64,000 bases of DNA from Rhodospirillaceae bacterium (GCA_016845145.1 JAERTE010000020.1:1-64000); one strand, 5' to 3'. Shown: positions 11,718-20,871, counted from the first letter of the stretch. The notes: generated by a model from the sequence alone, not told the origin. Program-made: numbers and translations.

Positions 11718-12884
11718 ATGGCTTTTCGCAGCGGCCGCCATTTCCTGCAAATCCCCGGCCCTTCAAACGTGCCGGACCGCATTCTCCGCGCCATTGACGC
11801 GCCCACCATGGACCATCGCGGGCCTGAATTCGCCGATCTCGGCCACGCCTGCTTGGATGGCATCAAACGGATATTCAAAACGGAAAATCCGGTGATCATC
11901 TACCCGGCATCGGGCACCGGTGCGTGGGAAGCCGCACTGGTCAACTGCCTGAATCCGGGTGACCAAGTGTTGATGTTCGAAACCGGTATGTTCGCGACAC
12001 TCTGGAATGAACTGGCGGTGCGCGTCGGCATAAAGCCTGAGTTCATCGAAGGTGATTGGCGCGGCGGTGCCGATGCGGCGCGCATCGAAGCGCGTTTACG
12101 CGAGGACACCGCCCACGAAATCAAAGCCGTCTGCGTGGTCCATAACGAGACATCCACCGGCGCCACTTCCAATATTGCCAATGTGCGCGCCGCTATTGAT
12201 GCCGCCGGGCATCCGGCGCTACTGTTGGTGGATACCATTTCGTCACTGGCCTCCATTGATTACCGTCATGACGAATGGGGCGTAGACGTTACCATTTCGG
12301 GCTCGCAGAAAGGTCTGATGCTGCCGCCGGGCTTGAGCTTCAACGCGGTTAGCGACAAGGCGCTGGCGGCACATGAGAACTCCACCTTGGCGCGGTCCTA
12401 CTGGGATTGGTCGCAGATGATCGCCAACAATAAGACCGGCTACTTCCCCTACACGCCGGCGACCAATTTGCTCTACGGCCTGAAGGAAGCGCTGGCCATG
12501 CTGTTCGAGGAAGGGCTGGAAAACGTTTTCGCCCGCCATGACCGCCATGCCGAAGCCACGCGGCGCGCCGTGCAGGCCTGGGGTTTGGAGATTTTGTGCG
12601 CCAACCCTGATGAATATTCCTCCGTTCTCACCGCCGTGATGGTGCCGGACGGACACGACGCCGATCAGGTGCGCGGTGTTATCTTGGATAACTTCGACAT
12701 GTCGCTGGGCACTGGGCTCGGCAAGGTTAAGGGCAAGATTTTCCGCATCGGGCACTTGGGGGATTTCAATGACCTGACCCTTATGGGCACACTTTCCGGC
12801 ATTGAGATGGGCTTGGGACTGGCCGGCGTACCGCATCAGAAAGGCGGCGTGCAGCAGGCCATGAACTATCTGGCGGGGGACTAG
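11718..12884 (+). CDS. Serine--glyoxylate-type aminotransferase (class V)
   Basis: A PLP enzyme of 388 residues in the alanine/serine-glyoxylate aminotransferase family, which moves an amino group from serine (or a related donor) to glyoxylate. It begins with the family signature FLQIPGPSNVPDRILRAI and has the substrate loop PASGTGAWEAAL. D172 in LLLVDTISS should contact the PLP ring, and K198 in SGSQKGLMLPPG forms the Schiff base. AAGGAG lies 8 bases before the ATG. A CoA-transferase gene follows after 3 bases, and a glycolate/lactate-type dehydrogenase is divergent. Together they suggest glycolate to glyoxylate to glycine/hydroxypyruvate flow. An aspartate-glyoxylate enzyme is a less likely alternative. 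Confidence 0.85.
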   Translation: MAFRSGRHFLQIPGPSNVPDRILRAIDAPTMDHRGPEFADLGHACLDGIKRIFKTENPVIIYPASGTGAWEAALVNCLNPGDQVLMFETGMFATLWNELAVRVGIKPEFIEGDWRGGADAARIEARLREDTAHEIKAVCVVHNETSTGATSNIANVRAAIDAAGHPALLLVDTISSLASIDYRHDEWGVDVTISGSQKGLMLPPGLSFNAVSDKALAAHENSTLARSYWDWSQMIANNKTGYFPYTPATNLLYGLKEALAMLFEEGLENVFARHDRHAEATRRAVQAWGLEILCANPDEYSSVLTAVMVPDGHDADQVRGVILDNFDMSLGTGLGKVKGKIFRIGHLGDFNDLTLMGTLSGIEMGLGLAGVPHQKGGVQQAMNYLAGD

Positions 12885-12887
12885 AAG

Positions 12888-14102
12888 ATGCAAAAGACCG
12901 GACCGTTGACCGGCGTCAAGGTAATCGAGATGTGCCACGTCATGGCCGGCCCCACCTGCGGGCGCATGCTGGCCGACATGGGCGCCGATGTGATCAAGCT
13001 CGAGCGCGTGCCCGATGGTGACGACACCCGGCGTATGCTGCCACCCGACATAGACGGCGAGCCCGCCGCCTTCATGATGATGAATTGCAACAAACGCGGC
13101 ATCGCCGTGGACTTGAAAAACGAACGCGGCAAGGACGTCTTGAAGCGCATGCTCGCCAGCGCCGATATTGTGACCGAGAACTACCGCGCAGATACGATGG
13201 CTAAGCTGGGCCTCGGCTATGATGACTTGAAAGACATTAACCCGGCCCTCGTCTATTGTGCCATCTCTGGTTTCGGGCGCACCGGGCCGTATGCGTCGAG
13301 GGGCGGCTACGACTTGATCGCACAGGGCATGAGCGGCTTGATGAGTTTCACCGGTGAGGGGCCTGGCCGTCCGCCGGTAAAGGTCGGCGCGCCGGTTTGC
13401 GACATCACGGCGGGCATCATTGCCGCCATGGGCGTATTGGCGGCCTATGTACACCGACTGAAAACCGGCCAAGGGCAATTCGTCGACACATCGCTGTATG
13501 AGGCCGGCATCACGCATAGCTACTGGCAATCAGCCATCGCGCTGGCCACCGGCATCGCGCCCGGCCCCATGGGTTCGGCGCATCCATTAAATGGGCCCTA
13601 TCAGGCGGTGGAAACGTCAGATGGCTGGATTACCTTTTCCGGCGCCAACACGCGCAACTGGCTCAGGTTGTTGGACCTTCTGGGTCTGTCAGAGCTGGCC
13701 GAAGATCCGCGCTTCAAGGAAAACGAGGGGCGGATGGCCAACCTCGATGAGCTGTCGGAGTTGCTGTCGGCGGAGTTCCGCAAGAAACCGCGCCAGCAAT
13801 GGCTGGCCGAGCTGGAAGAGGCGAAAATCCCCGCCGGACCCGTGTTCGACGTCAACGAGATGCACGCCGACCCGCACACTCTGGCACGCGACATGGTGGT
13901 CGAAGTTGAACACGACCGCATTGGCCCCGTGAAAACCATCGGCTGCCCGGTGAAGTTCTCCGAAACGCCCAGCGCCGTCCATAGCGCGGCTCCGCTATAC
14001 GCGCAGCACACCCGCGAGGTGTTGGCGGAGTTCGGCTATGAGGTGGATGAAATTGACAGCCTTGTTGCTGACGGCGCGGTGATTGCACACGGCGTTGTGT
14101 GA
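12888..14102 (+). CDS. Family III CoA-transferase (CaiB/BaiF)
   Basis: A cytoplasmic enzyme of 404 residues that transfers CoA between carboxylic acids through an aspartyl-CoA intermediate. The N-terminal signature GVKVIEMCHVMAGPTCGRMLADMG and the catalytic aspartate D142 in RGGYDLIAQGMSG are present. The rest follows the interlocked-ring fold of formyl-CoA and succinyl-CoA transferases. It starts 3 bases after the aminotransferase gene, so the two are one operon. The acid handled is not known. In this setting a hydroxyacid, oxalate- or glyoxylate-derived acid would fit, but this is a guess. Confidence 0.9.
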   Translation: MQKTGPLTGVKVIEMCHVMAGPTCGRMLADMGADVIKLERVPDGDDTRRMLPPDIDGEPAAFMMMNCNKRGIAVDLKNERGKDVLKRMLASADIVTENYRADTMAKLGLGYDDLKDINPALVYCAISGFGRTGPYASRGGYDLIAQGMSGLMSFTGEGPGRPPVKVGAPVCDITAGIIAAMGVLAAYVHRLKTGQGQFVDTSLYEAGITHSYWQSAIALATGIAPGPMGSAHPLNGPYQAVETSDGWITFSGANTRNWLRLLDLLGLSELAEDPRFKENEGRMANLDELSELLSAEFRKKPRQQWLAELEEAKIPAGPVFDVNEMHADPHTLARDMVVEVEHDRIGPVKTIGCPVKFSETPSAVHSAAPLYAQHTREVLAEFGYEVDEIDSLVADGAVIAHGVV

Positions 14103-14201
14103 TTTTTCCCGCTCGCGACCTCTCGCAGGGCACCCCAATCGTCGATTTTAAAGCTGGCATAAAAGTGGCCAATTTGCTTTTGTTGATAAGGGGATATTGC
14201 G

Positions 14202-14972
14202 ATGTACATCAGAGTCATGATTGCCGCACTAGCCGTGGTTTTGACGGGCGTTGGAAAAACCACCTATGCTGAAATGGCAAGCAAAGCTAAACACTTACCC
14301 TTAGCTGTCGTTATCGATAGCGCGGATTTTTATCCCTATTATTACCGGGTCGATGGAAAACTCGTCGGCCCCTTGCCGGAAGTGACCATCGCCGTTTTAT
14401 CGGCCATCGGTTACACAGTCGATTACCAAGAGACGCCGTGGGCTCGGGCGGTCGATTTGGTTAAACGGCAGAAGGTAGATGCCATTACCGGCATTTTCTA
14501 TCGGCAGGAAAGAGAAGCGTTTCTTCACTATCCGCAACACTTTCCCGCTGAATCCAAGCTAAATCTTATCGTACCGTCGAATTCCGAACTGAAGTTGGAC
14601 GGAAATCCCTTGGCGCTTGAAGGCCATGATATTGGTGCCGTTCATGGCTGGTCTTATGGTTTGCTTAATGATTCCCCTGAAATCGGACGGATCGATTTCA
14701 GCACCGAAGAGATATTGGTGCGTAACGTGGCGCTTGGGCGTATCGACATTGCGATCGGGAATCCCACCTCACTGCTCAAGTTTGCCAAGGATCTGGGTGT
14801 GGAAAACCGTATCCGCATCATCGACCCCCCCGCGGAAAGCACACCGCTGTACACGGCCTTCACCAAGAAACCCGGACACAAGGACTTGGCGCAACAATTC
14901 TCGGCGGCGCTTGCCAAGTTCAAACAGACCCCGGAATTCCGGGAAATTATGAACCGCCATGGCATAAACTAA
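14202..14972 (+). CDS. Periplasmic solute-binding protein, family 3-like
   Basis: A 256-residue secreted protein with an N-terminal signal sequence (about 1-23, ending near TTYA-EM). It has the two-lobed amino-acid-binding (SBP_bac_3) pattern: PYYYRVDGKLVGPLPEVTIAVLSAIG, YQETPWARAVDLVKRQKVDAITGIFY and a C-terminal lobe ending EFREIMNRHGIN. No ABC permease or ATPase lies nearby. The next gene, 53 bases downstream, is a membrane sensor kinase. The protein may therefore serve as a stand-alone sensing component or an orphan binding protein rather than as part of an importer. The ligand is unknown. Confidence 0.82.
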   Translation: MYIRVMIAALAVVLTGVGKTTYAEMASKAKHLPLAVVIDSADFYPYYYRVDGKLVGPLPEVTIAVLSAIGYTVDYQETPWARAVDLVKRQKVDAITGIFYRQEREAFLHYPQHFPAESKLNLIVPSNSELKLDGNPLALEGHDIGAVHGWSYGLLNDSPEIGRIDFSTEEILVRNVALGRIDIAIGNPTSLLKFAKDLGVENRIRIIDPPAESTPLYTAFTKKPGHKDLAQQFSAALAKFKQTPEFREIMNRHGIN

Positions 14973-15025
14973 TTTGGACTATTCGGTGCGGCAAAGACGG
15001 CAATCGAGGATGGAGACCATGTGAA

Positions 15026-17317
15026 ATGCTTGAGCGGTTCAAAACACTGCGCAGCAAATTTCTATTCGTCCTGCTGATTCCGGTCGTTATCGCGACGGTG
15101 ACGGTGACCGTCCTTTTCGGCATTCAAACTTTCTTTGACCTAAAGAGCGACGTGCTCGCCAAGAAAGAAGAAATGGCGGCACTCGGCGCAAAGTTGCTGA
15201 TGGCGCCCATGTGGAACTTCGACAAGGCGCAGGTAGAAAGCATCGCAAGTTCCATCGCGGCCAATCCCGATGTCGCCAGTGTAATCGTTCGTAACGACCA
15301 GGGAGATATTATCGCCCAGGTTGGAGAGCCGAAGTTAGAATTGGTCGTACGCCAGGATATTGCCCAGGTCGGTCGTCAAAGGGTGTACATGCTGGGCAAA
15401 ATGGAAATCACTTTCCACAACGAAAGAATTCACGCCGCGATCACCAAGCAAATCATCCAAAACTCGCTGCTGCTGCTCTCTTTGGTCGTGGTCATCTTGG
15501 TGAGCGCTGTGTTTGCCAACCGCCGGATTGTCGACCGCCCGTTGGGCCAATTGCTGCGTGCCATTGGGCAAACGGAGGAGCGTGGTTCCCACGCGCCGGT
15601 CAACTGGCACTCGAAAGATGAGATCGGCGAGGTCATCACCGCTTTCAATGCCATGCAAGAGACGCTCGGCTTCAAGGATCAGAACCTACGACAAAGCGAA
15701 GAGCGTTTCAGATTGCTCTCGGAACTCTCCTTGGAGGGGCTGATCATCAATCGCAAGGGCGAGGTCCTGGACTCCAACACCTCCATCGAGAAAATGTTCG
15801 GGTATAGCCACGAGGAATTCAAAAGCATCACGCCAGCCACCATCATCGCCAAGGAAAGCATGCCATTGGTGATGGAACACATTCAAAATGATCTTGAGAC
15901 TCCTTATGAAGTGATCGGCGTCAGAAAGAACGGCACACGCTTCCCCATTGAAATCCATGCCCGAATGATGGAATTGGGCGGCGAAATGTTGCGGGTTACC
16001 TGCGTTCAAGACATTACTGAACGCAAGCGGATGACGCGCTATCATCATGCGACCGTAAAGCGTCTTCAGCTCCTACTCGATTTGAGCCGGGATGCCCCGA
16101 TGCTTAGCGAGAAAGAGCTTCTGAAGCGCTCATTGGACATCGCAGTTACCATCACCGACAGCAAAATCGGCTACTTGCATTTGGTCAATGAAGATCAGGA
16201 GACATTGACCCTATCAACCTGGAACGACGCTGCGATGGAGCTGTGCACGGCCGATTATGACAACCACTATCCCATCTCGCAGGCCGGCGTATGGGCTGAT
16301 GCGATCCGGTTCCGGCGACCGGTGATTCATAATGATTACCAAGCGATTCCGGATAAACCTGGCTATCCCGAAGGACACTTCCATCTTATCCGGCACATGA
16401 GTGCGCCGGTAACGGATAGTGACCGGATTTCCTTGATCGTCGGCGTCGGCAACAAAGAGAGCGACTACGACGATTACGATGTGAACTTGTTGCAAGCGGT
16501 CTCCAATGACATTGAGAAGATCGTCATGAAGCGGCGGGCTGAATTGGCGCTCGAGGAAAGGACCCACGAACTCGAACGCACCAAGGAAGAAGCCGAATCG
16601 GCCAATCGCGCCAAGTCGGAGTTTCTGGCCAGTATGAGCCATGAGTTGCGAACGCCGTTGAATGCCGTTCTGGGGTTTGCCCAGATGCTTGAGTTCGATC
16701 CCCGCAACGCACTGTCTGCAACACAAAAAGAACATGTCGAGAGCATTCTGGAGGGCGGCAATCACCTTCTCGCCCTGATCAACGAGGTTCTCGATCTGGC
16801 TAGGATCGAGGCCCAACAGCTGGACCTCACGCTTGAGAACGCGAACGCCAATGAAATCGTTTCGAAATGCGTCGCCCTGACAGCCCCCATTGGAGCGCCG
16901 CGAAGGATAAATATCGTTGATAAGCTCAGTGATGGACCAACGGTGCACCTTTGCGCCGACAGCTTGCGGCTGAAACAAGCCCTGCTCAATCTGTTCTCCA
17001 ATGCCATAAAGTTCAACAAGGACGGCGGCACCGTAACCATAGACGGCAAACCAACCGGAGATGGATTGTTCCGTATTTCAGTGACAGACACCGGGGCCGG
17101 CATAGAAGACAAGGACTATCCCGGCGTGTTTCTGATGTTTCAGCGCCTCGGCGCGAACTCGATGGTGGCGCGGGAAGGTACGGGTATCGGCCTCACCGTG
17201 ACCAAACTCATCGTGGAACAGATGTCCGGACAAATTGGTTTCGAAAGTGAGGTTGGCGTCGGCAGTACGTTTTGGATCGAGCTGCCGCTTGGGTCAAATG
17301 AGGAGATGTCCGGTTGA
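15026..17317 (+). CDS. Membrane sensor histidine kinase with HAMP, PAS and GAF domains
   Basis: A 763-residue inner-membrane kinase. Order: TM1 (11-34), a periplasmic segment of about 110 residues, TM2 (146-165), HAMP (167-220), PAS (about 225-335), GAF (about 350-500), coiled coil, and HisKA with the phosphorylatable H539 in FLASMSHELRTPLNAVLGF. The HATPase domain follows, with N, G1 (DTGAGIEDKD) and G2 (GTGIGLTVTKLIVEQM) boxes. No receiver domain is attached and no response regulator gene lies beside it, so the partner is elsewhere. The binding-protein gene just upstream may supply its signal. The start ATG at 15026 follows GAGGATGGAGACC with a weak ribosome site. Confidence 0.92.
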   Translation: MLERFKTLRSKFLFVLLIPVVIATVTVTVLFGIQTFFDLKSDVLAKKEEMAALGAKLLMAPMWNFDKAQVESIASSIAANPDVASVIVRNDQGDIIAQVGEPKLELVVRQDIAQVGRQRVYMLGKMEITFHNERIHAAITKQIIQNSLLLLSLVVVILVSAVFANRRIVDRPLGQLLRAIGQTEERGSHAPVNWHSKDEIGEVITAFNAMQETLGFKDQNLRQSEERFRLLSELSLEGLIINRKGEVLDSNTSIEKMFGYSHEEFKSITPATIIAKESMPLVMEHIQNDLETPYEVIGVRKNGTRFPIEIHARMMELGGEMLRVTCVQDITERKRMTRYHHATVKRLQLLLDLSRDAPMLSEKELLKRSLDIAVTITDSKIGYLHLVNEDQETLTLSTWNDAAMELCTADYDNHYPISQAGVWADAIRFRRPVIHNDYQAIPDKPGYPEGHFHLIRHMSAPVTDSDRISLIVGVGNKESDYDDYDVNLLQAVSNDIEKIVMKRRAELALEERTHELERTKEEAESANRAKSEFLASMSHELRTPLNAVLGFAQMLEFDPRNALSATQKEHVESILEGGNHLLALINEVLDLARIEAQQLDLTLENANANEIVSKCVALTAPIGAPRRINIVDKLSDGPTVHLCADSLRLKQALLNLFSNAIKFNKDGGTVTIDGKPTGDGLFRISVTDTGAGIEDKDYPGVFLMFQRLGANSMVAREGTGIGLTVTKLIVEQMSGQIGFESEVGVGSTFWIELPLGSNEEMSG

Positions 17318-17411
17318 AGGCGGCCGTTTGACAAAACAACCATTTCGGAAGACCGTCGGCACGCTATACATTTGATCGAAGCCAACCGGAAACGTACTTT
17401 AATCGAGCGCC

Positions 17412-18629
17412 ATGCAACCTTTCGAAAACATCCGCATCATCGACATGACCCACGTCTTGGCGGGGCCGTTCTCGACCTATCAGCTCGCGGTTTTGGGCGC
17501 CGATGTGATTAAAGTCGAATCGCCCGACAACCCCGACATGACACGCATGGAAGGCCCGACTGCGGAACTGAACGACGAGCGCTACGGCACGTATTTTATG
17601 GCTCAGAACGCTGGCAAGCGCAGCCTGGCGCTGGACATCAAGTCCGAACAAGGCCGGGCGGTGCTGCGCAAATTGGTCGAGACCGCCGATGTGTTGGTGG
17701 AAAACTATCGCGGTGGCGTCCTGAACCGATTGGGATTTGGCTACGAAGACCTGAAGCCGCTCAACCCGCGCCTGATCTATTGTTCACTGACGGGCTTTGG
17801 GCATACCGGGCCAAAGAAATCGGACCCTGCCTACGACGTCATCGTACAGGCTTTTTCCGGCATCATGGCATCCAATGGCGAAACCGACGCACCTCCGGTT
17901 CGTGTCGGGCCGCCCATGGTCGATTACGGCTCGGGTGCGCAAACCGCGCTGGCGATTTCCTCGGCGCTGTTTCAGCGCGAACGGACCGGCAAAGGCCAGC
18001 GCATTGATGTCGCTATGCTGGACGCGGCCTTGATGTTGATGAGCGCCAGCGTTGCGGCGACGAGTGCGACGGGCATGCCTCCCGACGCGCACGGCAACGC
18101 GCATCCAAGCTACGCCGGTTATGCGGCTTATGACACGGCCGACGGAAAGTTGATGATCGGTGCGTGGACGAACCGGCAAATGGCCGAGCTGTTCCGCGCT
18201 TTGGGCGACGAAGCGCGCGCTCAAGCGGTGGAAACCACGCCGCGTGGAGACGTCGGCCGACGCCGGGAAGACGATGCGGCTTTTCTTCGACAGGTTTTAC
18301 CCGCGAATTCAGCAGATGAATGGGAGCGGTTGCTTAACGCCGTCGGCGTGCCCGCCGCGCGGATACGCCGCCTCGACGAAGCCCTGGCGCATGAACAAGT
18401 CGCATCCCGTGGCGTGATGCAAAGCTATCCGGGCGCCGAGCGTGACGGTGCGCCGGCTGCACTACCGGTTGCCGCTTTCACGTTCGAGCACGGTGGTCCG
18501 GCGCCGGCTGGCGCGCCACCAACCGTTGGGCAGCATAGTGTGGAAATTTTGAGCGAGCTTGGATACGGTTCCGATGAGATCGGCAAGCTAGTCGCCGATG
18601 GCGCGGTAACCATACACGAAACCGCGTGA
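17412..18629 (+). CDS. Family III CoA-transferase (CaiB/BaiF), second copy
   Basis: A 405-residue paralogue of the enzyme at 12888-14102, with the same plan: NIRIIDMTHVLAGPFSTYQLAVLGADVIKVE at the N-terminus (seen in pieces), catalytic D142 in DPAYDVIVQAFSG, and the conserved C-terminal SVEILSELGYGSDEI. It differs enough in the substrate-facing central third to suggest a different acid. It lies between the sensor kinase (94 bases upstream) and an exported amidohydrolase (47 bases downstream). The substrate is unknown. Confidence 0.9.
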   Translation: MQPFENIRIIDMTHVLAGPFSTYQLAVLGADVIKVESPDNPDMTRMEGPTAELNDERYGTYFMAQNAGKRSLALDIKSEQGRAVLRKLVETADVLVENYRGGVLNRLGFGYEDLKPLNPRLIYCSLTGFGHTGPKKSDPAYDVIVQAFSGIMASNGETDAPPVRVGPPMVDYGSGAQTALAISSALFQRERTGKGQRIDVAMLDAALMLMSASVAATSATGMPPDAHGNAHPSYAGYAAYDTADGKLMIGAWTNRQMAELFRALGDEARAQAVETTPRGDVGRRREDDAAFLRQVLPANSADEWERLLNAVGVPAARIRRLDEALAHEQVASRGVMQSYPGAERDGAPAALPVAAFTFEHGGPAPAGAPPTVGQHSVEILSELGYGSDEIGKLVADGAVTIHETA

Positions 18630-18676
18630 CGGCGGTGCCAATACACACCATATGCGATCATGAAGGAGAAATTCAC

Positions 18677-19561
18677 ATGAGAGCCTTAGCCGCAATTGTC
18701 GCCGTGTATGGCATTCTCGCGTCCGCAAACGTTACCGCCGATGACAACCATAAGCACATCGGTGACGAGGTGAATTCGTTGCCGCTTTTCGATGCCCATA
18801 TCCACTATAAGGAACCCGCCTGGGGCCCCTATCCGCCCGAGGCGGTTTTAAAGTTGATGGACGATACGGGCGTCGCCATGGGATTGGTCTCGTCGACCCC
18901 CGATGAAGGCACCATCACGTTATGGAAACATGCGCCAAGGCGCATCGTGCCCGAATTGCGCCCCTATCATGGCAACGCCGGGTCGTCGAATTGGACCCGC
19001 TCGCCCGGCATGTTCGAGTACCTTCGGAAACGTTTGGATGCCTATCCTCACGAAGGCATCGGCGAGTTTCATCTACATAATGTCAATCCCGAGGATGAAA
19101 CGCTTCTCAGGAAGATTGCCGCCACGGCAAAACGTCGGAATTTGTATATCCACGTGCACTCGGGCAAAGAACCGGTCGACTATCTGTTCAATCTGGAACC
19201 AGATATCAAGATCATTTGGGCGCATGCGGGCATGACGGAGCCCGCTAAAATCGTTGAAGCGATGATGGAGACCTACGTCACGCTCTATGCGGATACGTCA
19301 TTTCGGGAATCCGACATTCTGAACGCCGAGGGTGCAATCGACCGCGATTGGCGGCGCGTCCTGGAGCGCTTTCCGGAACGCTTCATGGTCGGGTCCGACA
19401 CTTGGGTCAACAGCCAATGGGACGACTACACGCATTTAATCGCGTTGAATAGAAAATGGCTCAGTCAGTTCTCACGACCCATCGCGGAACAGATCGCCTA
19501 CAAGAACGCCGAACGGCTTTTCGGGCGTAAAGTGAGCACGCAATTGTTGGGCAAACGCTGA
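18677..19561 (+). CDS. Exported amidohydrolase-like (TIM-barrel metal hydrolase) protein
   Basis: A 294-residue protein of the amidohydrolase-2 type, predicted periplasmic. The signal sequence MRALAAIVAVYGILASANVTA directs the choice of the ATG at 18677, which has AAGGAG 8 bases before it; a GTG at 18626 would bury the signal. Metal-site-like motifs in barrel order are FDAHIHY, IHVHSGK, IIWAHAGMTEP and VGSDTW. Most relatives act on cyclic amides or decarboxylate aromatic acids in the cytoplasm, so the export signal is notable. It follows the second CoA-transferase and may be cotranscribed with it. The substrate is unknown. Confidence 0.8.
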   Translation: MRALAAIVAVYGILASANVTADDNHKHIGDEVNSLPLFDAHIHYKEPAWGPYPPEAVLKLMDDTGVAMGLVSSTPDEGTITLWKHAPRRIVPELRPYHGNAGSSNWTRSPGMFEYLRKRLDAYPHEGIGEFHLHNVNPEDETLLRKIAATAKRRNLYIHVHSGKEPVDYLFNLEPDIKIIWAHAGMTEPAKIVEAMMETYVTLYADTSFRESDILNAEGAIDRDWRRVLERFPERFMVGSDTWVNSQWDDYTHLIALNRKWLSQFSRPIAEQIAYKNAERLFGRKVSTQLLGKR

Positions 19562-19581
19562 CGCTTCCCAAAAGCCTGGCG

Positions 19582-20352
19582 TCACAAAGCCTTCAGTGCC
19601 TTATCGACCGCTTTCACCCGTTTCTCGACGGAGATATCCATAAAAGAGGTGAGCTCCAGATCGCGGTCTTCGAATGCGTTCTTGCCAGGATTGACTTGTT
19701 CCCAGCGCGCGACGATCTCGTCGCGTTTGCGCAGCGAGATCTCGATATCCGGCCGGAACAGCTTGAGCATGTTGGTAACCCAGACATTCACCGGCCAGCT
19801 GGGTAAAGCTTGATCAATATCGAACCGCTCCACCATTGAGATGACATCATCTGCTGCGTACCACACCTCGCCGGTAACCCAGCGGTTGGTGGTAAACAAC
19901 CGGACAGGAAACCCGGCGCGATCCATGGACAGTCCGACGAAATGCGTCAACGCATCGTTGGCATCGCTGGGCTTTACAAAGTCCGCAACGGGTGCGGGCT
20001 CGATGCCTGTGGGCATGCCGCGCGGCCTGAGGAAGGTGTGAAAATGGCCGTGCTCCTCGCCGAACTTGTGGGCGCGGTTCTCCGGCGGATGGGCATGATA
20101 GTAGTATTGGGAATGGCTGTCCCAATCGTAGACGTCGCCTGAGGGGTAGTGATCCCACTCAAAGAATTCACCTTGGCCCTTGAGCACTTCGCCGACAATG
20201 TTGGCGTCGCTCTTTTTCAAGACCCGGTAGCATTCAAGCACCCGGTTGCCGGCCTCGGCCATGGTTTCCAACTGCGCCTTGCCCAAGTTTTCGAGGGTGG
20301 CGGGTTTAAGTTTTAAATCGGCGACACTAATGTTCATATCGTCCAACGGCAT
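19582..20352 (-). CDS. Conserved protein of unknown function with His-rich motifs
   Basis: A 256-residue soluble protein that I do not recognise with confidence. It has no signal sequence or membrane segment. A central region carries dense aromatic and histidine motifs, YYYHAHPPENRAHKFGEEHG followed by HFHTFLRPRGMP, which look like a metal site. There is a conserved-looking WVTGEVWYAADDV segment and a helical C-terminus. It lies 98 bases downstream of the small Cys-Asn-Pro-Cys repeat gene on the same strand, so the two may be cotranscribed. It converges on the amidohydrolase gene. A DUF6969-type assignment came to mind but could not be checked. Confidence 0.7.
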   Translation of the reverse strand: MPLDDMNISVADLKLKPATLENLGKAQLETMAEAGNRVLECYRVLKKSDANIVGEVLKGQGEFFEWDHYPSGDVYDWDSHSQYYYHAHPPENRAHKFGEEHGHFHTFLRPRGMPTGIEPAPVADFVKPSDANDALTHFVGLSMDRAGFPVRLFTTNRWVTGEVWYAADDVISMVERFDIDQALPSWPVNVWVTNMLKLFRPDIEISLRKRDEIVARWEQVNPGKNAFEDRDLELTSFMDISVEKRVKAVDKALKAL

Positions 20353-20450
20353 GGTTGATGGTTCTTTCTAAGTATAGCGGCTCTGGCGGGAAACGAAAAA
20401 CGCCACGGCATGCTTCCATTCCGCAGCGCTTTTCTAGAGACGCACGTGGA

Positions 20451-20732
20451 TCAGTAGGATTTTTTCTTTTTCTTCGCAGCGCACGGATTGCACGGATTAC
20501 AAGCCTTCTTCGCAGCGCAGGGATTGCACGGATTGCAGGCCTTCGCTTTTTTCGCGGCGCATGGGTTGCACGGATTACAGGGTTTTTTTGCGGCGCACGG
20601 GTTGCAGGCGGCCAACTGGATGATTCCACTGGTCGGCTTGAGTTCGGCGGCGGTCGCGGTCGGCAAAGTGGCTGCGGCGCCAACCCCGGCAAGCGCGGCA
20701 ATACCCATTGCGGTGAAAGATTTCTTCAACAT
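20451..20732 (-). CDS. Small secreted Cys-Asn-Pro-Cys repeat protein
   Basis: A 93-residue protein with a signal sequence (about 1-28, ending TATA-AE), a short spacer and then only repeats. The unit is [11 protein letters not shown], four times with small changes, and the tail is KKKKKSY. The segment LAACNPC at the start of the repeats also occurs in the large protein at 23319-24533, so the two are paralogous over leader and repeat. About one in six mature residues is cysteine, with many lysines, which suggests metal or thiol chemistry or an adhesive/structural role outside the cytoplasm. The ATG at 20732 is chosen over a GTG at 20741 because AGGAG precedes it by 9 bases. Function unknown. 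Confidence 0.8.
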   Translation of the reverse strand: MLKKSFTAMGIAALAGVGAAATLPTATAAELKPTSGIIQLAACNPCAAKKPCNPCNPCAAKKAKACNPCNPCAAKKACNPCNPCAAKKKKKSY

Positions 20733-20871
20733 GGTCGTCACTCCTGTGAGTCGTTTGATTTAATGATGTTCCTGATTAGTCACACTACTGATTTTTACGT
20801 TGTACAGGGGTCACGACGTTTCACATGATTGTGAGTATGTGCATTGGCTCGAAGAACAGGCTCAGGCAAAG

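Noticed and set aside
12243..13529. A 428-codon minus-strand frame opposite the aminotransferase and CoA-transferase genes
   Set aside because: It spans parts of two clear plus-strand genes and shows no domain, which is typical of an antisense shadow.
20821..20834. TCACA-TGAT-TGTGA palindrome as a CRP-type site
   Set aside because: The half-sites are in the opposite order and spacing to the CRP consensus TGTGA-N6-TCACA, and a 5-base inverted repeat of this kind is expected many times by chance in 64 kb.
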